A DNA stretch of 64,000 nt from Raphanus sativus (GCF_000801105.2 NC_079517.1:13020001-13084000); one strand, 5' to 3'. Shown: positions 10,391-24,522, numbered from the stretch's first letter. Made by a program: numbers and translations. The notes: generated by a model not told the origin, from the letters alone.

Positions 10391-13300
10391 ATGGCCATCC
10401 TCTCTATCTCTTTCCCACTCATCGTCTCCTTCCTCCGTCCACACGTCTCTCCTCGCTTTCTCCACCTCCCTCGCTACCTCCCTCGATCCCCTTACCGCCG
10501 ATTTCACCGCACCGCCGTCTCCGCCGTTTCCTCCAATGTTCATCATCACCCTTCCTATGGCAAGTCCGATGATGATAATGGCAGCAACTCCGTCTCTGTT
10601 CCTACATTCCAACAAGCAATTCAACGCCTCCAGGTTCGTTATCCCTCCTCCTAATCCTCCCCAATTCTCACTCCTTCAATCTCCCGGCGACTTAATAAAT
10701 AATCATTCTGTTTCAGGAGTATTGGGCTTCTGTTGGATGCGCAGTTATGCAGCCCAGCAACACTGAGGTTAGTTAGTTAGTATCACCCATTTACACTCTA
10801 TCTCTCTCTCCTCTCCCATTATTGACTATTCTCTTATTTCTCTTTTAAGGTTGGAGCTGGCACTATGAATCCTTCCACGTTTTTGAGGGTTCTTGGCCCT
10901 GAGCCATGGAATGTTGCCTATGTTGAGCCTAGCATACGTCCTGATGACTCTCGCTATGGAGAGAATCCCAATAGGCTTCAAAGGCACACTCAGTTTCAGG
11001 TCATCTTGAAACCTGATCCTGGCAACTCTCAGGACCTCTTTATCAACAGTCTCTCTGCTTTAGGTACTCACAATCTTCTTTCCCTTTCACTTTGCTATGT
11101 CTCAGTTTGAACATAAAATTTTGAGACTTTCGATGTTCCTTGTATATACACAATGATGTAGATTGAATCTTTCTCCTTTGTGTTGGTTCCCTTCTGAGTT
11201 TTTTACTATTGATTTATAGGTATTGATGTGACTCAACACGATATCCGGTTTGTTGAAGACAATTGGGAGAGCCCGGTAATGTTTCATACACATGATACGA
11301 GGTTTTTCATTTCTCACTATATTGTCAGAGACGGCTTACCGCTTGGCAGTGTCTGTTCATTTGAATGACTTACAGGTGCTTGGTGCTTGGGGGTTGGGAT
11401 GGGAGATTTGGATGGATGGTATGGAAATCACACAATTTACTTACTTTCAGCAGGTATCCTTCTTTTTAGGGTACATTCTATCTTTTATCCACTATCTATA
11501 ATTTCCTGCTAAAGCCATAATTCTAAACTGTGCTTCTCTCTAGGCTGGAAGCCTTCAGCTGTCTCCAGTATCTGTTGAAATAACTTATGGCCTTGAGCGC
11601 ATCCTCATGTTGCTTCAGGTCATTTTTATACTCTCTTTATTTCTTTATCTTTCTTTGAATAAGGATGTACACATTTTTCCTTTTAGTTCTGCCTTAAGTT
11701 AGCCTTTTATTTTAACTGACAGGAAGTTGACCATTTCAAGAATATCTTATATGCTGATGGAATCACTTATGGGGAGCTTTTCCTGGAAAACGAGTATAAG
11801 ACTTATGGATAATTCTTGAGACAGTATCAAATAATTCTGCTTCCAGACTGATATATTGGTGAGTTTTGCAGGAAGGAAATGAGCTCATATTTTCTAGAGC
11901 ATGCTAGCGTGGACCGTCTTCAAAAGCATTTCGATTATTTTGACGAAGAAGCACGTTCCTTGCTTGCCTTAGGCCTCCCAATCCCTGCGTATGTTTATCA
12001 CATGCTTACAGTCGCCCATTTTCTTCTCCATATTTAACCACTGCCTCTTGAATTTAACAAAATTGCTTGGGGGCATGCTAGGTATGACCAGCTACTGAAG
12101 ACGTCTCACGCTTTCAACATCTTAGATGCTAGAGGCTTCGTTGGTGTAACTGAACGTGCTCGTTATTTTGGTCGAATGCGCAGGTAAGATCTGTTCCAGT
12201 TTTCTGTGAGTGTATTATTGAAATAATTAAACAATTTTTTACTTGAAATTATGTTCTTATTTGTGATTCTATGCATCCTTCTTGAAAGAATAGCTTGGCT
12301 CGCCAGTGTGCCCAACTGTGGTTAAAGACACGTGAATCTCTTGGACATCCTCTTGGTGTTGCCTCTGAACATATTCCTCCCATTCATCACGGAGCAGCTT
12401 TAGAAAACGTGGCTGAAAAGGTTGGCCCTGTTTTCTAATTTGAGAATTCACAAATAGAGCTCTTGCTGATTATTTCCTTTCTAATGAATTGTGGGTTATT
12501 AATTGGCGAAATATTCTACTAGTGTCGCTAATATCTTCAGCATTAGTTTCTCATATGGTCTGTTACGCAAACATTTCTGAAGTTGTCAAATAAGATATGG
12601 TTTCGTCTTTTGTTGTTTATGTTGTTTTCAATCGTCACAGGTTCCTGAGGATCCAAGATCATTTATCATTGAGATAGGGACTGAAGAGATGCCACCTCAA
12701 GATGTTATCAATGCTAGCGAACAAGTAAATTTTCAATTCATTTCGAGAAACTTAAAAGTTCCCTATATCGCTGACTCATGGGGACTTTTGTGATAGCTTT
12801 CTTCTGATAGATTGAGCATCAAGTAATAATCCTTGTTAATGATGCAGCTCAGGGTTTTAGTCGTACAATTGCTAGAGAACCAAAGATTGCGCCATGGCGT
12901 TGCGAAAGCATTTGGCACACCTCGTAGGCTAGTGGTAATTAACAATGTCTTTTCACTTTTACATATTATTGCTACAATGTCAGCTCTATAACCATATGAA
13001 TCCAATCTTACCGAGAAAATGTTGGTTTACACCAAATCTTCCTGTTTGTTCTCTGGCATTGTTGTCCCCTGTGGTATTTTATGTGAGGATGTAAAAATTA
13101 GAGAAACCTAAATTCTGAAGTTTTTGGGTTGTGGGTTATTAAGTTAAAATCATGGACGTCTTGAAGCTTTTTGTTGGAACGCATCCTTCTCCTTAAAGCA
13201 ATTTAAAGTGAAAGACCCCTTTTCAGGTTTTAGTTGATGCTATGTCCCCTAAGCAGCTGGAAGAGGAGGTTGAAGTTCGAGGGCCCCCTGCGTCTAAAGC

Positions 13301-16300
13301 GTTTGATGATCAAGGAAATCCTACAAAGGTTTTTGTTTCCCTGTGTTCCTTTCTGCTCCTCAGGCACGGCTAGCCTATTAAATTGACTATAGGAAGAATT
13401 TTAGTAGACAGTTCTGGAATTTAAGGAAAAAGCAATTGAATTATTTATCCATTGGCTATGCTTGTTTTTATTTATTTTATTTTTATCAAGCCTTGACTGC
13501 CTTAAGATGTTATCATTTTCTCGGTGTTCTTTTCTGCCAGGCCGCAGAAGGTTTTAGCCGTAGATATGGTGTTCCATTGGAAAAATTGTACAGAAAAGTT
13601 GATGGTTGGTGCATCTCTATTAGCAAATTCCCTGTTCTTGTTTCTTGGGCTGCTGTTCGCTTTCTTTGCTTAGCTTTTTTCTTTCATCTTTTTTCTTTTT
13701 CCAGGGAAGACAGAATATGTTCATGCACGAGTTACACAGCCAGCTCGACTTGCATTGGAGGTTCTCTTCCTTGACTCCTCATGTTGTGCTTAGGAACTAT
13801 TATCTTCATGTTTTATGACGAAGAAATCTATGGTTGACATTTTTATCTAGCAAATTATTAGTGTTCACATTTCCCTCTTCTTTTAATAGGTGTAGCTTGT
13901 AGGTTTTGTGTTCCAAGACCTGTACTTCACCATATTGACGTTGAGTTTTTCCTCAAAGGAAAACTACAATTTATTTGCTAAGGATACATTTTGGGATCTT
14001 GTCTGTTGTAGGTCCTGTCAGAAGAATTACCAGGTATACTGGCTAAAATATCGTTCCCAAAGTCAATGCGCTGGAACTCGTCAGTATGTAACCTTAATCG
14101 AGATACTCATTTATTATTTTATATAGCCATAGGCTCAGTAGTAAAACAAGGATTTTAATTACTGCTATTTGTCGTCTGGTAGGTAATGTTTAGTAGGCCC
14201 GTTCGCTGGGTTATGGCCTTACATGGGGATCTGGTTGTACCATTCTGCTTTGCTGGCAACACAAGGTATGTTTACTTGGCTACGCTCAAGTATCCACGCT
14301 TCTTATTTTAAATATTTTGCATATCGTTATCTTCCTCTAGCAGTTGAGATTTCAAAAAGGATGTTGATATACAAAATGTTATTTGTAAATGAAATACTAG
14401 TTTTTTTTATATTTGTTCCATTTTCAAAATGCAGTGGAAATGCTTCTTCCGGACTTCGCAACACTGCTTCAGCAACATTGTTGGTAAGAATTTAGTCTGC
14501 ACCGTCGTGGACTCGTCTGTATGCATATTTGGATGTCATGCTTCAAATGTGTATTTTATGGTCTTATTGGCAGGTAGATACTGCAGAGTCCTATGAAGAT
14601 ACTATGAGGAATGCTGGAATCAATATTGAGATTGAGGCAAGCCCTTCATATATTCTTCTCTAACCATTGTTTCAATTTTTTTTTTAAAACTTTCAGCAGG
14701 ATGACCAATTTTTTTCTTTTAGATTTCTATTTATGGATCTATGTGATTTGTTAACATAATTACAGGAAAGGAAGAAAATCATTCTTGACAAATCAAATGC
14801 ATTAGCAAAAAGTGTTAATGGGCGTGTTGTTGTCCAGCAGAACTTACTGAATGAGGTAACATATGGCATTATTAGTGATATGCTCTACAAATGGCTTCAA
14901 GATACAATACCAAGAAGTTAAATTAATTCATGGTGTTCTCCAGGTTGCAAATCTCGTCGAAGCTCCTGTGCCATTAATTGGAAAGTTTAAGGAATCATTT
15001 TTAGAACTACCAGAGGAGCTATTAACTATTGTAAGCTCTTTCTGCTCATAATATACCTAAACCTTTCTGCTTTGTCAGCAAATATGTTTATCTAATTCGT
15101 TGCCTTGTTATACTGTAACCCTCTAGGTTATGCAGAAGCACCAGAAATATTTTTCCATTACTGACGAGAGTGGAAAGCTATTGCCTTACTTTATTGCTGT
15201 ACGACACTCTAGCCTTGCTTTATCTTCTGTGGCATGCTCTTTTTTTTTTAAATAACACAATAACAAGTTGCTAATAGCTAACGAAACATAGCGACTTGCT
15301 TTAGGTTGCCAATGGTGCAATAAATGAGGATGTGGTGAGGAAAGGAAATGAAGCAGTTCTCAGGTTGAGATGTGTAATAATAAGTGACTAAAATCTTTAC
15401 TCAGTTAATAGATCATCTAAAAACAAGTCAAAAGCATCCAATGGCCACGTTTGACTTTTGCAGGGCACGATATGAAGATGCCAAGTTCTTCTATGAGGTA
15501 GACACAAGGAAAAGGTTTTCTGAATTTCGAGATCAGCTTAAGGGAATTCTTTTCCACGTAAGTTTCACAGCGGTTTTAATGGTTCAATACTCGTACAAGT
15601 AATAAAAACGAGTGATGTTATTTGAATTTAGTAACACATAGAACACAAGCTTTTCATCCATGTTTATGTGAATATATAGGAAAAGCTGGGGACGATGCTG
15701 GATAAGATGAACCGTCTAGAAAAGATGGTAACTAAGCTTTGTTTAGCCCTCGAAGTTGATGAAGACCTGCTTCCAGTTGTGGAGGAGGCTGCTTCACTTG
15801 CTCTGTCAGACCTTGCAACTTCTGTGGTTACAGAATTTACTTCCTTGTCAGGAATAATGGCTCGTCATTATGCTCTCAGAGATGGCTATTCAGAGCAGGT
15901 AATGGACGTCTAGGTGCTTCTTTTGTATAATAGTTAATATAGTCTTTAGCTACTAGCCTACTATGGTATACATCAGCATGTGGTCTATTGTTGTACAACA
16001 ATCGTTTCCTCTTGGGTGCAGATTGCAGAAGCTTTGCTGGAAATCACACTTCCTAGATTTTCTGGAGATGTCATCCCTAAAACAGATGCAGGAATGGTTT
16101 TGGCAATAGGTGATAGGTAATGTGAAAGTTTCATCTTTAAGTGTCCCTCCAATATCCTTCTGTTCCAAAATGACCTTGTTGCTGAATTGGTGCAGAGCTA
16201 AATTTACATATACTTCTGATATTATTGTGATCATATATACTAACACTTATGCTTGTTTCTAGATTGGATAGCCTCGTTGGTCTATTTGCTGCTGGTTGCC

Positions 16301-17991
16301 AGCCAAGTTCAACAAATGACCCATTTGGCCTTAGAAGAATATCTTATGGCTTAGTAAGTTTGTAGATGTTCTGATCTAGAAAAGCAGTTTGATTTGTCAT
16401 TTTATGGTTGCATGGGCCTTATGGATGCCAATCAATAACGTATGCTACAGGTTCAGATTCTGGTCGAGAAGGATAAAAATGTCAACTTCAAACATGCTCT
16501 AGAAATTGCAGCCAGTGTACAACCAATAAATGTTGAGGCAAACACTTTAGACGATGTAAGAATCAAGTACTTCCATAGCTGTTGAGTTGGGCCAAATTAT
16601 TGTTTCCCCATTTACAGGTTGCAAGCCATCATCTGAAAAACGTTCTTGATATAGTTAACTGTTCTCTTGTTTTTAGGTATATCAATTTGTTACTCGAAGA
16701 CTTGAACAGCTTCTGGTTTGTGCAACTTTCCTGATTCTTATCTTTTTGGTTTCTAATTCTTTTAGACACAGTTCCTTGGCTCTTTAGACTAAAGAATCTT
16801 AGTGCGTGATTCTTGACACATTCTTCAATCCTTTTTACAGGTTGACAACGGAATAAGCCCTGAAGTAGTGAGGTCTGTCCTAGCAGAACGTGGAAATGAT
16901 CCTTGTCTGGCATCACGAACTGCATACAAGGTAATTGAACTGAAATATGCTCCATTAGCAGACTAGATATGGGATTAGGTGATAATTGAGAAGCATGTGT
17001 GCTAGGGTATTAATTAATCGATGCTCATCTGCTAGCTAGTATTGGAGACTAGAAACCAGACTGGATATTGGTATTGGTAAGGAAGATGGTGTTTCTCATC
17101 TGTTGTCTGCAGAAATTGGGATTGGTTTATGGCCTTAAAAAGTAAACGGGTTCCTACAGTAGCACGGTAGTTTTACAAAGGGAGGTTTACTGTTCCTTGT
17201 AGCAATTGGTTCCTCTCAATATGCTGGTGGTTCACTATGCCTGAAACGTTGTTATCATCTGCTTTGGAATGTTGTTACGCTGTTGATACGCTCAAAACAT
17301 ATTGAATTTGCTCATTAAGAAGCTAACATTTTGCTGATACCTTGCATTGCAGATGGAAAAGCTGAGCAAAGGTGAGATCTTTCCGAAGATAGTGGAAGCA
17401 TATTCTCGTCCCACACGAATTGTCCGTGGGAAAGATCTTGATGTTGGAGTTGAGGTAGTTGAAGTTTCTGTCTGATAAAATGGCGAAAGAGCATCTGTGA
17501 AACTTGCAGCTTCTAAGTTCTAACATTGAGTGATGCAAAAATAATCAGGTGGATGAGAGTGTATTTGAGACTTCCCAAGAGAGAGAGTTGTGGAACATTT
17601 ACACCTCCATCAAAGATCGGATTCACAGTGGTAATTCAACTTCCTTCTCTAATACTGGAATGGTTCAATCATACAAACTCAGGTTTCTCTAACTGCTTCC
17701 AATTTTTGGTTTGCAGGCATAGGAATCGAGGAGTTCACAGAGATATCGACGCAGTTGGTGGAGCCGCTGGAAGATTTCTTCAACAATGTGTTTGTGATGG
17801 TGGTAAGTTTGAAACTTCGTTTGTTCATACACACATTTTGGTCGATGAAAGGGATGGGTTTGTTTGACTTGTGTGTTACGGGGTTGGTGCAGGAGGAAGA
17901 AAGAGTGAGGAAGAACAGACTGGCTCTTCTAAATAACATTGCCAATCTTCCCTCAGGAATCGCTGACCTTTCATTTTTGCCTGGTTTTTGA
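10391..17991 (+). CDS. EDD1: Organellar glycyl-tRNA synthetase (alpha-beta fusion), EDD1
   Basis: About 34 small exons, from 10391-10633 to 17893-17991, join in phase to a protein of roughly 1,060 aa. It charges tRNA-Gly in plastids (and, as known for Arabidopsis EDD1, mitochondria). The first ~65 residues are rich in Arg, Ser and Pro and free of acidic residues, as in a transit peptide. Next comes the bacterial GlyQ-type class II catalytic part ([71 protein letters not shown]). The GlyS-type beta part follows ([38 protein letters not shown]), and it ends [12 protein letters not shown]. The alpha-beta fusion is normal for plant organellar enzymes. All junctions I checked are GT-AG and no break was seen. 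Loss of EDD1 arrests embryo development in Arabidopsis. Confidence 0.95.
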
Positions 17992-18693
17992 GGTTTTTAC
18001 TTATAATATTCCCTTTTGAGGGGGCAAAATACAAGTTCAAGCATAGAGAGAATCAAACGGTGTTGCAGACTGTTCGGAGTATTATTTGTATGATTTATTT
18101 TGATCGAATCAACTTGTGTCGCAAGTTGGTTTAAGAGAGAGACGGTACAAATTAGTTCATTGATCCGCTGCATTGAGCATGGAACTAGTTTCTTGAATTG
18201 GACTTATTCTCGTATTCTGATTTTGTTAAAAGGGATTCTTAGCTTCAATTTTGCCTCTAAAACCTCTAGAGAAAAACAAGAAGAGAAGTGAACATTACAA
18301 TTGACTTGTAAGTGTAAGATCAGAACTTCCTTGGTAACAAAAAAAAAAAAAAACTCTAGAAAAGACACCAAAAAACCTCTCTTCCATTTTCTTTTGTGAT
18401 TAAATAACTTATCCCAATGGACACATACCAAAAATGGGCCTAATCTTTTATATATCCGAGCCCACTGAAAAAATAATATCATAAGCCCGACAAAAAGAGA
18501 AACCCTAGATACCCAAAATAAAGAGAAAAACATATCTTCCCGTGAGGTAAAGAAAAACCATCTTTCATCGTCCCTCCCTCTCTCTCACTGAATCATATAC
18601 GGTAATCTCTCTCCCGTAGTTGAATATCAACTCATTGATTGATTCTACTTGCTAATTTGTGTTTCTTCTGGATCTTAGTAGGAAAAAAAAAAG
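17992..18693. other. EDD1 3' end and TIM13 promoter/leader
   Basis: 3' UTR of EDD1, then upstream DNA of TIM13. A likely 5'-UTR intron of TIM13 runs from the GTAATC near 18601 to the TTAG near 18680, just before the start codon. Confidence 0.45.
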
Positions 18694-18960
18694 ATGGACT
18701 CGTACTCATCATCGCCACCGCCGCCGATGGGAGCTTCAGCATCTCCTGAAGCACTGATGGAACAAATACAGGCGGAGCTCGCTACAGCTTACGCGAAGGA
18801 GTTCATAGAGACGCTGAGAGAAAAATGCTTTGATAAATGCATAACGAAGCCAGGATCGAGCCTTAGCAGTGGCGAGAGCAGCTGCATCTCCCGATGCGTC
18901 GACCGTTACATGGAAGCTACTGGTATCATCAGCCGTTCTCTCTTCTCTCAACAACGTTGA
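18694..18960 (+). CDS. TIM13: Mitochondrial inner-membrane import chaperone TIM13
   Basis: A single 88-aa exon. The small TIM signature of twin CX3C motifs is present at C45/C49 and C64/C68, 14 residues apart (CFDKC and CISRC), followed by the conserved RYMEAT. Partnered with TIM8 in the intermembrane space, it escorts hydrophobic precursors to the inner membrane. The length matches Arabidopsis TIM13 (about 87 aa). The start ATG follows an A-rich run directly after the putative leader intron. Confidence 0.95.
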   Translation: MDSYSSSPPPPMGASASPEALMEQIQAELATAYAKEFIETLREKCFDKCITKPGSSLSSGESSCISRCVDRYMEATGIISRSLFSQQR

Positions 18961-19860
18961 CCATTACAATACACTATATTGCTCTCTCTTGTCGGTTTTT
19001 TTTCTGAGTCGTCTTTTGTCATAACGAAAAATTATCATCAGATTTGTTCTCGAAGAATGTTATTATATTACAACAACAGTCTTGTTGTTATTTGTCTGAT
19101 GACATACATTGCCTGAAAAGTTTGTTTACTCTAGAAACTTCTAATTTGATTAGTTTTATTTTCCCATGGGGTGTTTTTTAATCAATTAATAATGAGATAA
19201 TACAAGACTAGCGGTTGTGGTTTTGATCTTTGTGTAGATAGATTGTGTGCCACTGTTACTGTTTTCGTAGCTTCTCTGAGACTGAGTACATATTGGCTTT
19301 AGGACTATTGATGAAGTTGCACAATCATTGATTAGTGCTCGCTCAATCTTCTTAGCTTTCTTTTGGTAGTAACCTCATAGTATTGACCTTAGACTTTTAA
19401 CTGTAAAGCAACATCCCAATCAACTCATTTACATTTGGAAATTTTCAAGTAAAAAACCAAATTTGAAGGTGACATGTCAGGATTGTGAACTACCCCCTTT
19501 CATGCTCTGATTAAATAAAAGATTTGTGTTTATAAGTAATTCTTACAGGGCTTGTAAGTGAATCCAACAACTTTACACTCAAAAAGCATTTATATTTACA
19601 GGAAGCAGGCAATACCCAATAACAAACTTTGTTTCTTTCAGTCTGAATCTCAACAAACAACAAGAACATAAAGGCAATGATTCCTTTCAAAATTTTGAAG
19701 GCAACAAAGATATAAAAAACACACGTACGAAGAAGAAAGATTATGATGCTACACAGCATGATTAGGTATTTTAATTAGACTATCAGTCAAAAAAGAGATC
19801 TGCAATGGAGTGGGAGTTAAGAGAAGGTGAATAAGCTTAATGGTGTGATTTGAGTGAAGA
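18961..19860. other. Intergenic spacer at a probable synteny break
   Basis: 3' flanks of TIM13 and of the minus-strand gene that follows. No gene or clear repeat seen. Confidence 0.4.
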
Positions 19861-21598
19861 TTAGATAATCCTTCTTCTGAAGTTTCTGGTGGTTGATTGA
19901 TAGGTACGCACAAGCAGGCCAACCCCAATGCCTAGACCTACACATACACCAAGTCCAATTCCCACACCAACCCTCACACCCGCATTGAACCACGACATTT
20001 CGCCATCTTCACCATCTCCGTACTCTCTTCCCAAATACATGTCTCCGTATTCTCCTTCATAGTCTTGCTTATAGCTTCCATATTCTGTCACCTAAACAAA
20101 CAAAAGCCACACTTAAGACATAACATATAGCAAAGAACTCAGCAGCATAGAGATCCATGTATAGTAGTAGTGCATGTCTCTCTCTGAAAAGTGGAAATAA
20201 GAAAGAGATAGTCATATAAAGAATACAATGAACATTCAATCACTTGTAGAATAGAGGCTAATGGTTTTTTTTTTGGCTCCAATCTTAACAGTTCTTTGGG
20301 ATTGTATCTCATACAATCCCAAAGAATAGAGGCTAATGGTTTTTTTTTTGGCTCCAATCTTAACAGTTCTTTGGGATTGTATCTCATACTAGTGCCCACA
20401 CCTCCATGACTTTTAGGTGGGAGTTATAGACATTGAAATGTAGTTAAAAGGGAAGCTATTAACATAAAAACTGGCAGTAGCAGACAGAAGGATAAGAATT
20501 CAGATATTAAAAATCAAGATAACAGACAAATGGGAGAGAGAAAGAGATAGCTATCTAGTATTCTACTGACTTGTGAAACGTGTCAGGCCCCATACATCAC
20601 ATGATCATTTATCAAGAAGTTGGTCCACTTCAATATCTAAAAGGAATCATCTTTCCTAAAAGTACACATGTCTCAAGATATGAAAATCTCAGAGCCATGA
20701 AAAAAAACTTAATGCTCATACTTCCCCCTATACACACCATGACTAACGAGAATCATATCCTAGGTAAAGCATTCAATGTCTTGAAGATAGAAACAGACCA
20801 TTATAAAATTATTAAAAAAAACATTGTAATGAATCTTGAGAAAGACTGAAAGGAGCATTTGAAACTTACTTGAAAATCAAGCTCAGACGAGCTGCCTTTC
20901 TGTGAATCACCGCTTTCATACTCTGGAATCGAATCTAACGCACTCGTCCTACTGTGCTTCTTTCTGAAACCAAGCTGCAGCGTCTTGGTTAAAATAATAG
21001 GTGTCCCAGAGAAGCAACCAGTGACGTATACTTCAATACTTGGCAACGGAGATGATAACTCAGAACAACCAATGTGTTTCTCCTTCAAGAAACCAGACCC
21101 TGCAGTGATCTCAGCTTCACAGTTCATTCCCCACCGCTTCACGCTATGCTTAGCAGACTCCCCTGTGAAACCATTACTACCGGACATCTCCAGCGTTCCA
21201 GACAAAACAAGCTCGTCTTTGTCACACACCTCGAACTTAACACTACCAGATAACCTGATATTGTCTGTGCTGATGAAAGTGGCTTCCTCTGTTTTCTTAT
21301 CAACACGGTCTCGCCTTAGCTGAGAGGAAACGCCTTCAGAGTGAATGCTCATTCTCACACCGTTGATCTCGAGAAGAGAGTCTTGATCAAGAGGGATGTG
21401 AGTGATTGTGAGGACCTCTGGTGTGGAATCATCAACCTTGAAGTTGCTGATTCTGACGTAGAACACTCTCAAATCCAGCAATGGCAATGCTGGTAACGAT
21501 GCTGTTGATATCATGGGATTGTGATGGTTATAACTCTGATACCTGACCATCTGATACGCTTCACCGTTGTTGTTACGTGTCTCGTAAGGCTCCACCAT
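19861..21598 (-). CDS. Plant-specific membrane-anchored protein of the At1g75180 type
   Basis: Exon 1 is 21598-20870 and exon 2 is 20091-19861, joined in phase for 319 aa. Arabidopsis relatives carry the label 'erythronate-4-phosphate dehydrogenase family', but no dehydrogenase motif (no Rossmann GxGxxG, no catalytic Arg/Glu/His set) is visible, so that name should not be taken as function. The N-terminal two thirds is a beta-rich-looking soluble region. The C-terminus has a striking Gly/Val repeat (GVRVGVGIGLGVCVGLGIGVGLLV), probably one membrane segment, followed by a basic tail. The intron contains a 75-bp tandem duplication. Confidence 0.8.
20249..20398. repeat. 75-bp tandem duplication inside an intron, with a perfect palindrome
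   Basis: Copies 20249-20323 and 20324-20398 are essentially identical. CTTTGGGATTGTAT at 20294 onward and its exact inverse complement, separated by 3 nt, form a 14-bp hairpin across the junction of the two copies. Confidence 0.9.
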
Positions 21599-23690
21599 GA
21601 TTAATTATTAAGAATAGAACCAAAAAACCAATCTCTATTTCTCACCGAATCCAAACATTTTGCATCATAACGTTTATGTTCTTTGCTGCAGAAAAAACTT
21701 GGATCAATGAGAATCACACTAGAATTAGAAAGATTCAAACTTTTACTTACCAAAAACAGAGAGATGGTTGTTAGAATGTAAAGATTCAAACTTTATTTAT
21801 TTACCAAAAACAGAGAGTTGGCTACAGAATCAAGTCTCTAAAATTAACAAGTTTAAATATGATGAAAAGATCCAATGTTTCTATTTGGAAACGGAAGAGA
21901 TTGATTGATCCATTTGAAACAGAAATTAAAAGAAAAAAAAGGAGACATTTTGCAGATTTATAAACTACTTTTCTATCACAAAAGGAACTAACTTTAAAAA
22001 TAGAAGAAGGAAAAAAAAATTAGAATATTCTCAGAAAAATCAGGAGAAAAGAAAGGAAGCTCTCACCAAAGAAGATGTTTCATCCACAAATCCCCACACT
22101 TAAATCTGATAATTTTGCACAAACACAACAGAACTAGTGCTTCATATTCACCTTCCTGTCTGCGTCTCCCAATTTTTTTTTTCTATTAGCCAACCAAAAT
22201 TTTATTAGATCGTGTGGCAAAGATTTACGACAAACAAACCCAGTTTGATTTTATTACAGCTCCCCACAAAAATAAGTTTGTCCGAAAAAAAAATAAAAAA
22301 GGGTTTTTGTCTTTATCGAATATATTTTGTATTTGGTGAAATCTCGAGAGAAAAAGAAATAGGAGAAAATGATAAGAAATCAGAAGAGGATTGAATTGTC
22401 TTCTTGTTATGATCCAACGGGAGAGAAGAAGGAGAAGATAGGAACTCTTCTGACTTTTTCGATCACGTGATGATCTTATCCTCTTTTGGGACCAAAAGCC
22501 AATTCGCTGGGTCACTTTCATTCTAAAACTACGCGCATTCTCATGTCTGTTTTCTAAAACGGTAAGTTCTTGGGATTTTAACTTCAATGATAGAAGGTGA
22601 ACGTCGTGCCGTTTCTGTTGGGTCATATATTTGTCGCAAGGACCCTCTTTTTTTTTGGCTTGCCAACTACTACGTCGTTGACTGGTATCATTTGTTTTAT
22701 TCAATGTAAAGAATGTCACGAATATACGTTTTAGATTAATACTAAATTAAACACTGATTACATATGCAGTCTCCCTATTTTTTCTCAGATATGATAAATG
22801 ATAAAAAGTGTATGTCACGGTCTGATCTTGCTTTCTAGTCGTTTGTATATGGCTCTGTTTTCTTTTCTTTTTTGAAAAAGATTTGGCTCTGTTTTTCGCT
22901 TAAGAGAACCGATGGATTCTACAGACTCTTGGCTCCAGTTGTAAGTTTTTGCTGGCATTTGTCTCTGAGGGTACTTAATACTGGCCAGTTTTTATATCCC
23001 AAACATGTATTCCTCTTTGTTGATCAATGAAATCTTTAGTGTTGAAAAAGATAACTAAAATAAGAAGAAGATGATGTTTGAAAATGAAATAAAATCAGAA
23101 GGACTTGCAACAAACTGTATATCGCTAAAAGAAAACATTACATATCCCAGAATTGTATACAATAATCATATAATAACACATATAAAAGCCTATGCAATGT
23201 ATTTAGGTTGTTATTGTTGAAACGAAAGCTTTCAATAAATTGTCGTTAAAAAAAAAAGCATTCGTTAAACTTAAACAAACACACAAATTGCAGCTAGCAA
23301 CCGGTGGCGATAGTGACAATATTCTCTACGTACTAGAATATATGAATACCTAACTACAAGAATATGGTATCAATTGATGAAAAAAAAAACTCCAAGAATA
23401 TAGTATAGGTGTATATGTCATACGAATATTATAATGGTGGATAATGTTGAAGAAAAGATAACCAATGGACAAATATACCTTTTCTTCTGAAATTTTATCC
23501 TAGCTACACCAAAGAGTGGGTGAATTTTTATATTAAGACGTGTTTTTTTGGTTTCTGTCTGTAAACATTTTTTTAAAGCATGAGAAAAATTAATAATAGC
23601 CCTTGAAGATATTTTTTTGTTACTGTTCTTGAACATACCAAAATCAAATAAGCTGTTCAAAAAGATTAATCTGTAGAACGTAAGCTGATG
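21599..23690. other. Upstream region of the At1g75180-type gene and AT-rich spacer
   Basis: No coding exon recognised. The stretch near 21600-22200 probably holds the promoter and leader of the minus-strand gene. A CACGTG-type G-box (tCACGTGa) lies near 22465. Confidence 0.4.
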
Positions 23691-23703
23691 GGAAAGAAGG
23701 TTT

Positions 23704-24008
23704 GTGAGAATAAAGGAACCATCACTGACGGAGACGGTAGCAGAAGCTTCATCTCCGTCGGAGTCTCGGAGGACAGGGAGACGAAGAGGAAGGCCTAGAA
23801 AGAATCTTGAGAGTCCAAAAGATTTCAAGGAGGAAGTAGAAATGAACATAAGAAGAAAACTAGAAGTAGCAGTAGCTTTGAAGGAGAAAAGTGGAAACAT
23901 GAAAATGTAGCGGATGAGGACAAGAAGCCAGAGATGACGGCGAAAAAGGTGGCACCACCGTCATCTAGACGGTCTAGGAGGAAAAACACGCCGGTGAAGA
24001 GCTGGTAA
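23704..24008 (+). pseudogene. Short gene fragment with an AT-hook-like motif
   Basis: A plus-strand frame encodes SRRTGRRRGRPRKN, containing the R-G-R-P AT-hook core, then a Lys/Glu-rich stretch. The reading seems to continue in a second frame (ENVADEDKKPEMTAKKVAPP, then SSRRSRRKNTPVKSW and a stop at 24006-24008), which would need a frameshift or an unseen intron. No start context or flanking exons are convincing. It may be a relic of a chromatin-associated protein gene; family unknown. Confidence 0.35.
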
Positions 24009-24522
24009 ATTTTTGTTACCATGTCAATGTACTCTTTAATTTTGTGTATGTCCATCATCGATTAACTATTGTTGGATTAAAAACCCTCATGGGACGAAAA
24101 ACTACATCTGCTTTATAATTTCTTGGATCAGTTTATTCAAAACAAGAAACAAGTTTTTTGCCAACCTTTGTTATAGGTTTAGGTAACCAAAGCTATTTTC
24201 AGTACAAAATCTATGACAATTAAATTAAATAAAATTAATTGTTTCTTAACAATGATTTATAGGTTTAGTAGGTTGTATCGTTTTTGGTTTGTGTAGTTGA
24301 TGTTTACGTGGTGAACAAACAAGTTAAGAAACTGATGTATATTGCTAGTGAAACGCCTTTTATTAAAATCACAACCAAGCCTACATCTAATTTAAACTTG
24401 ATTGTTATGATTTCAAAACTTTTAACTAACGTCTTCCCAAGAGTTATAACAGTGAAGTTGTCACACAAGCTTTAGACCTAGACGGAGAATATATGAAAGA
24501 CAGGGGCTATAACAAAAATGAG

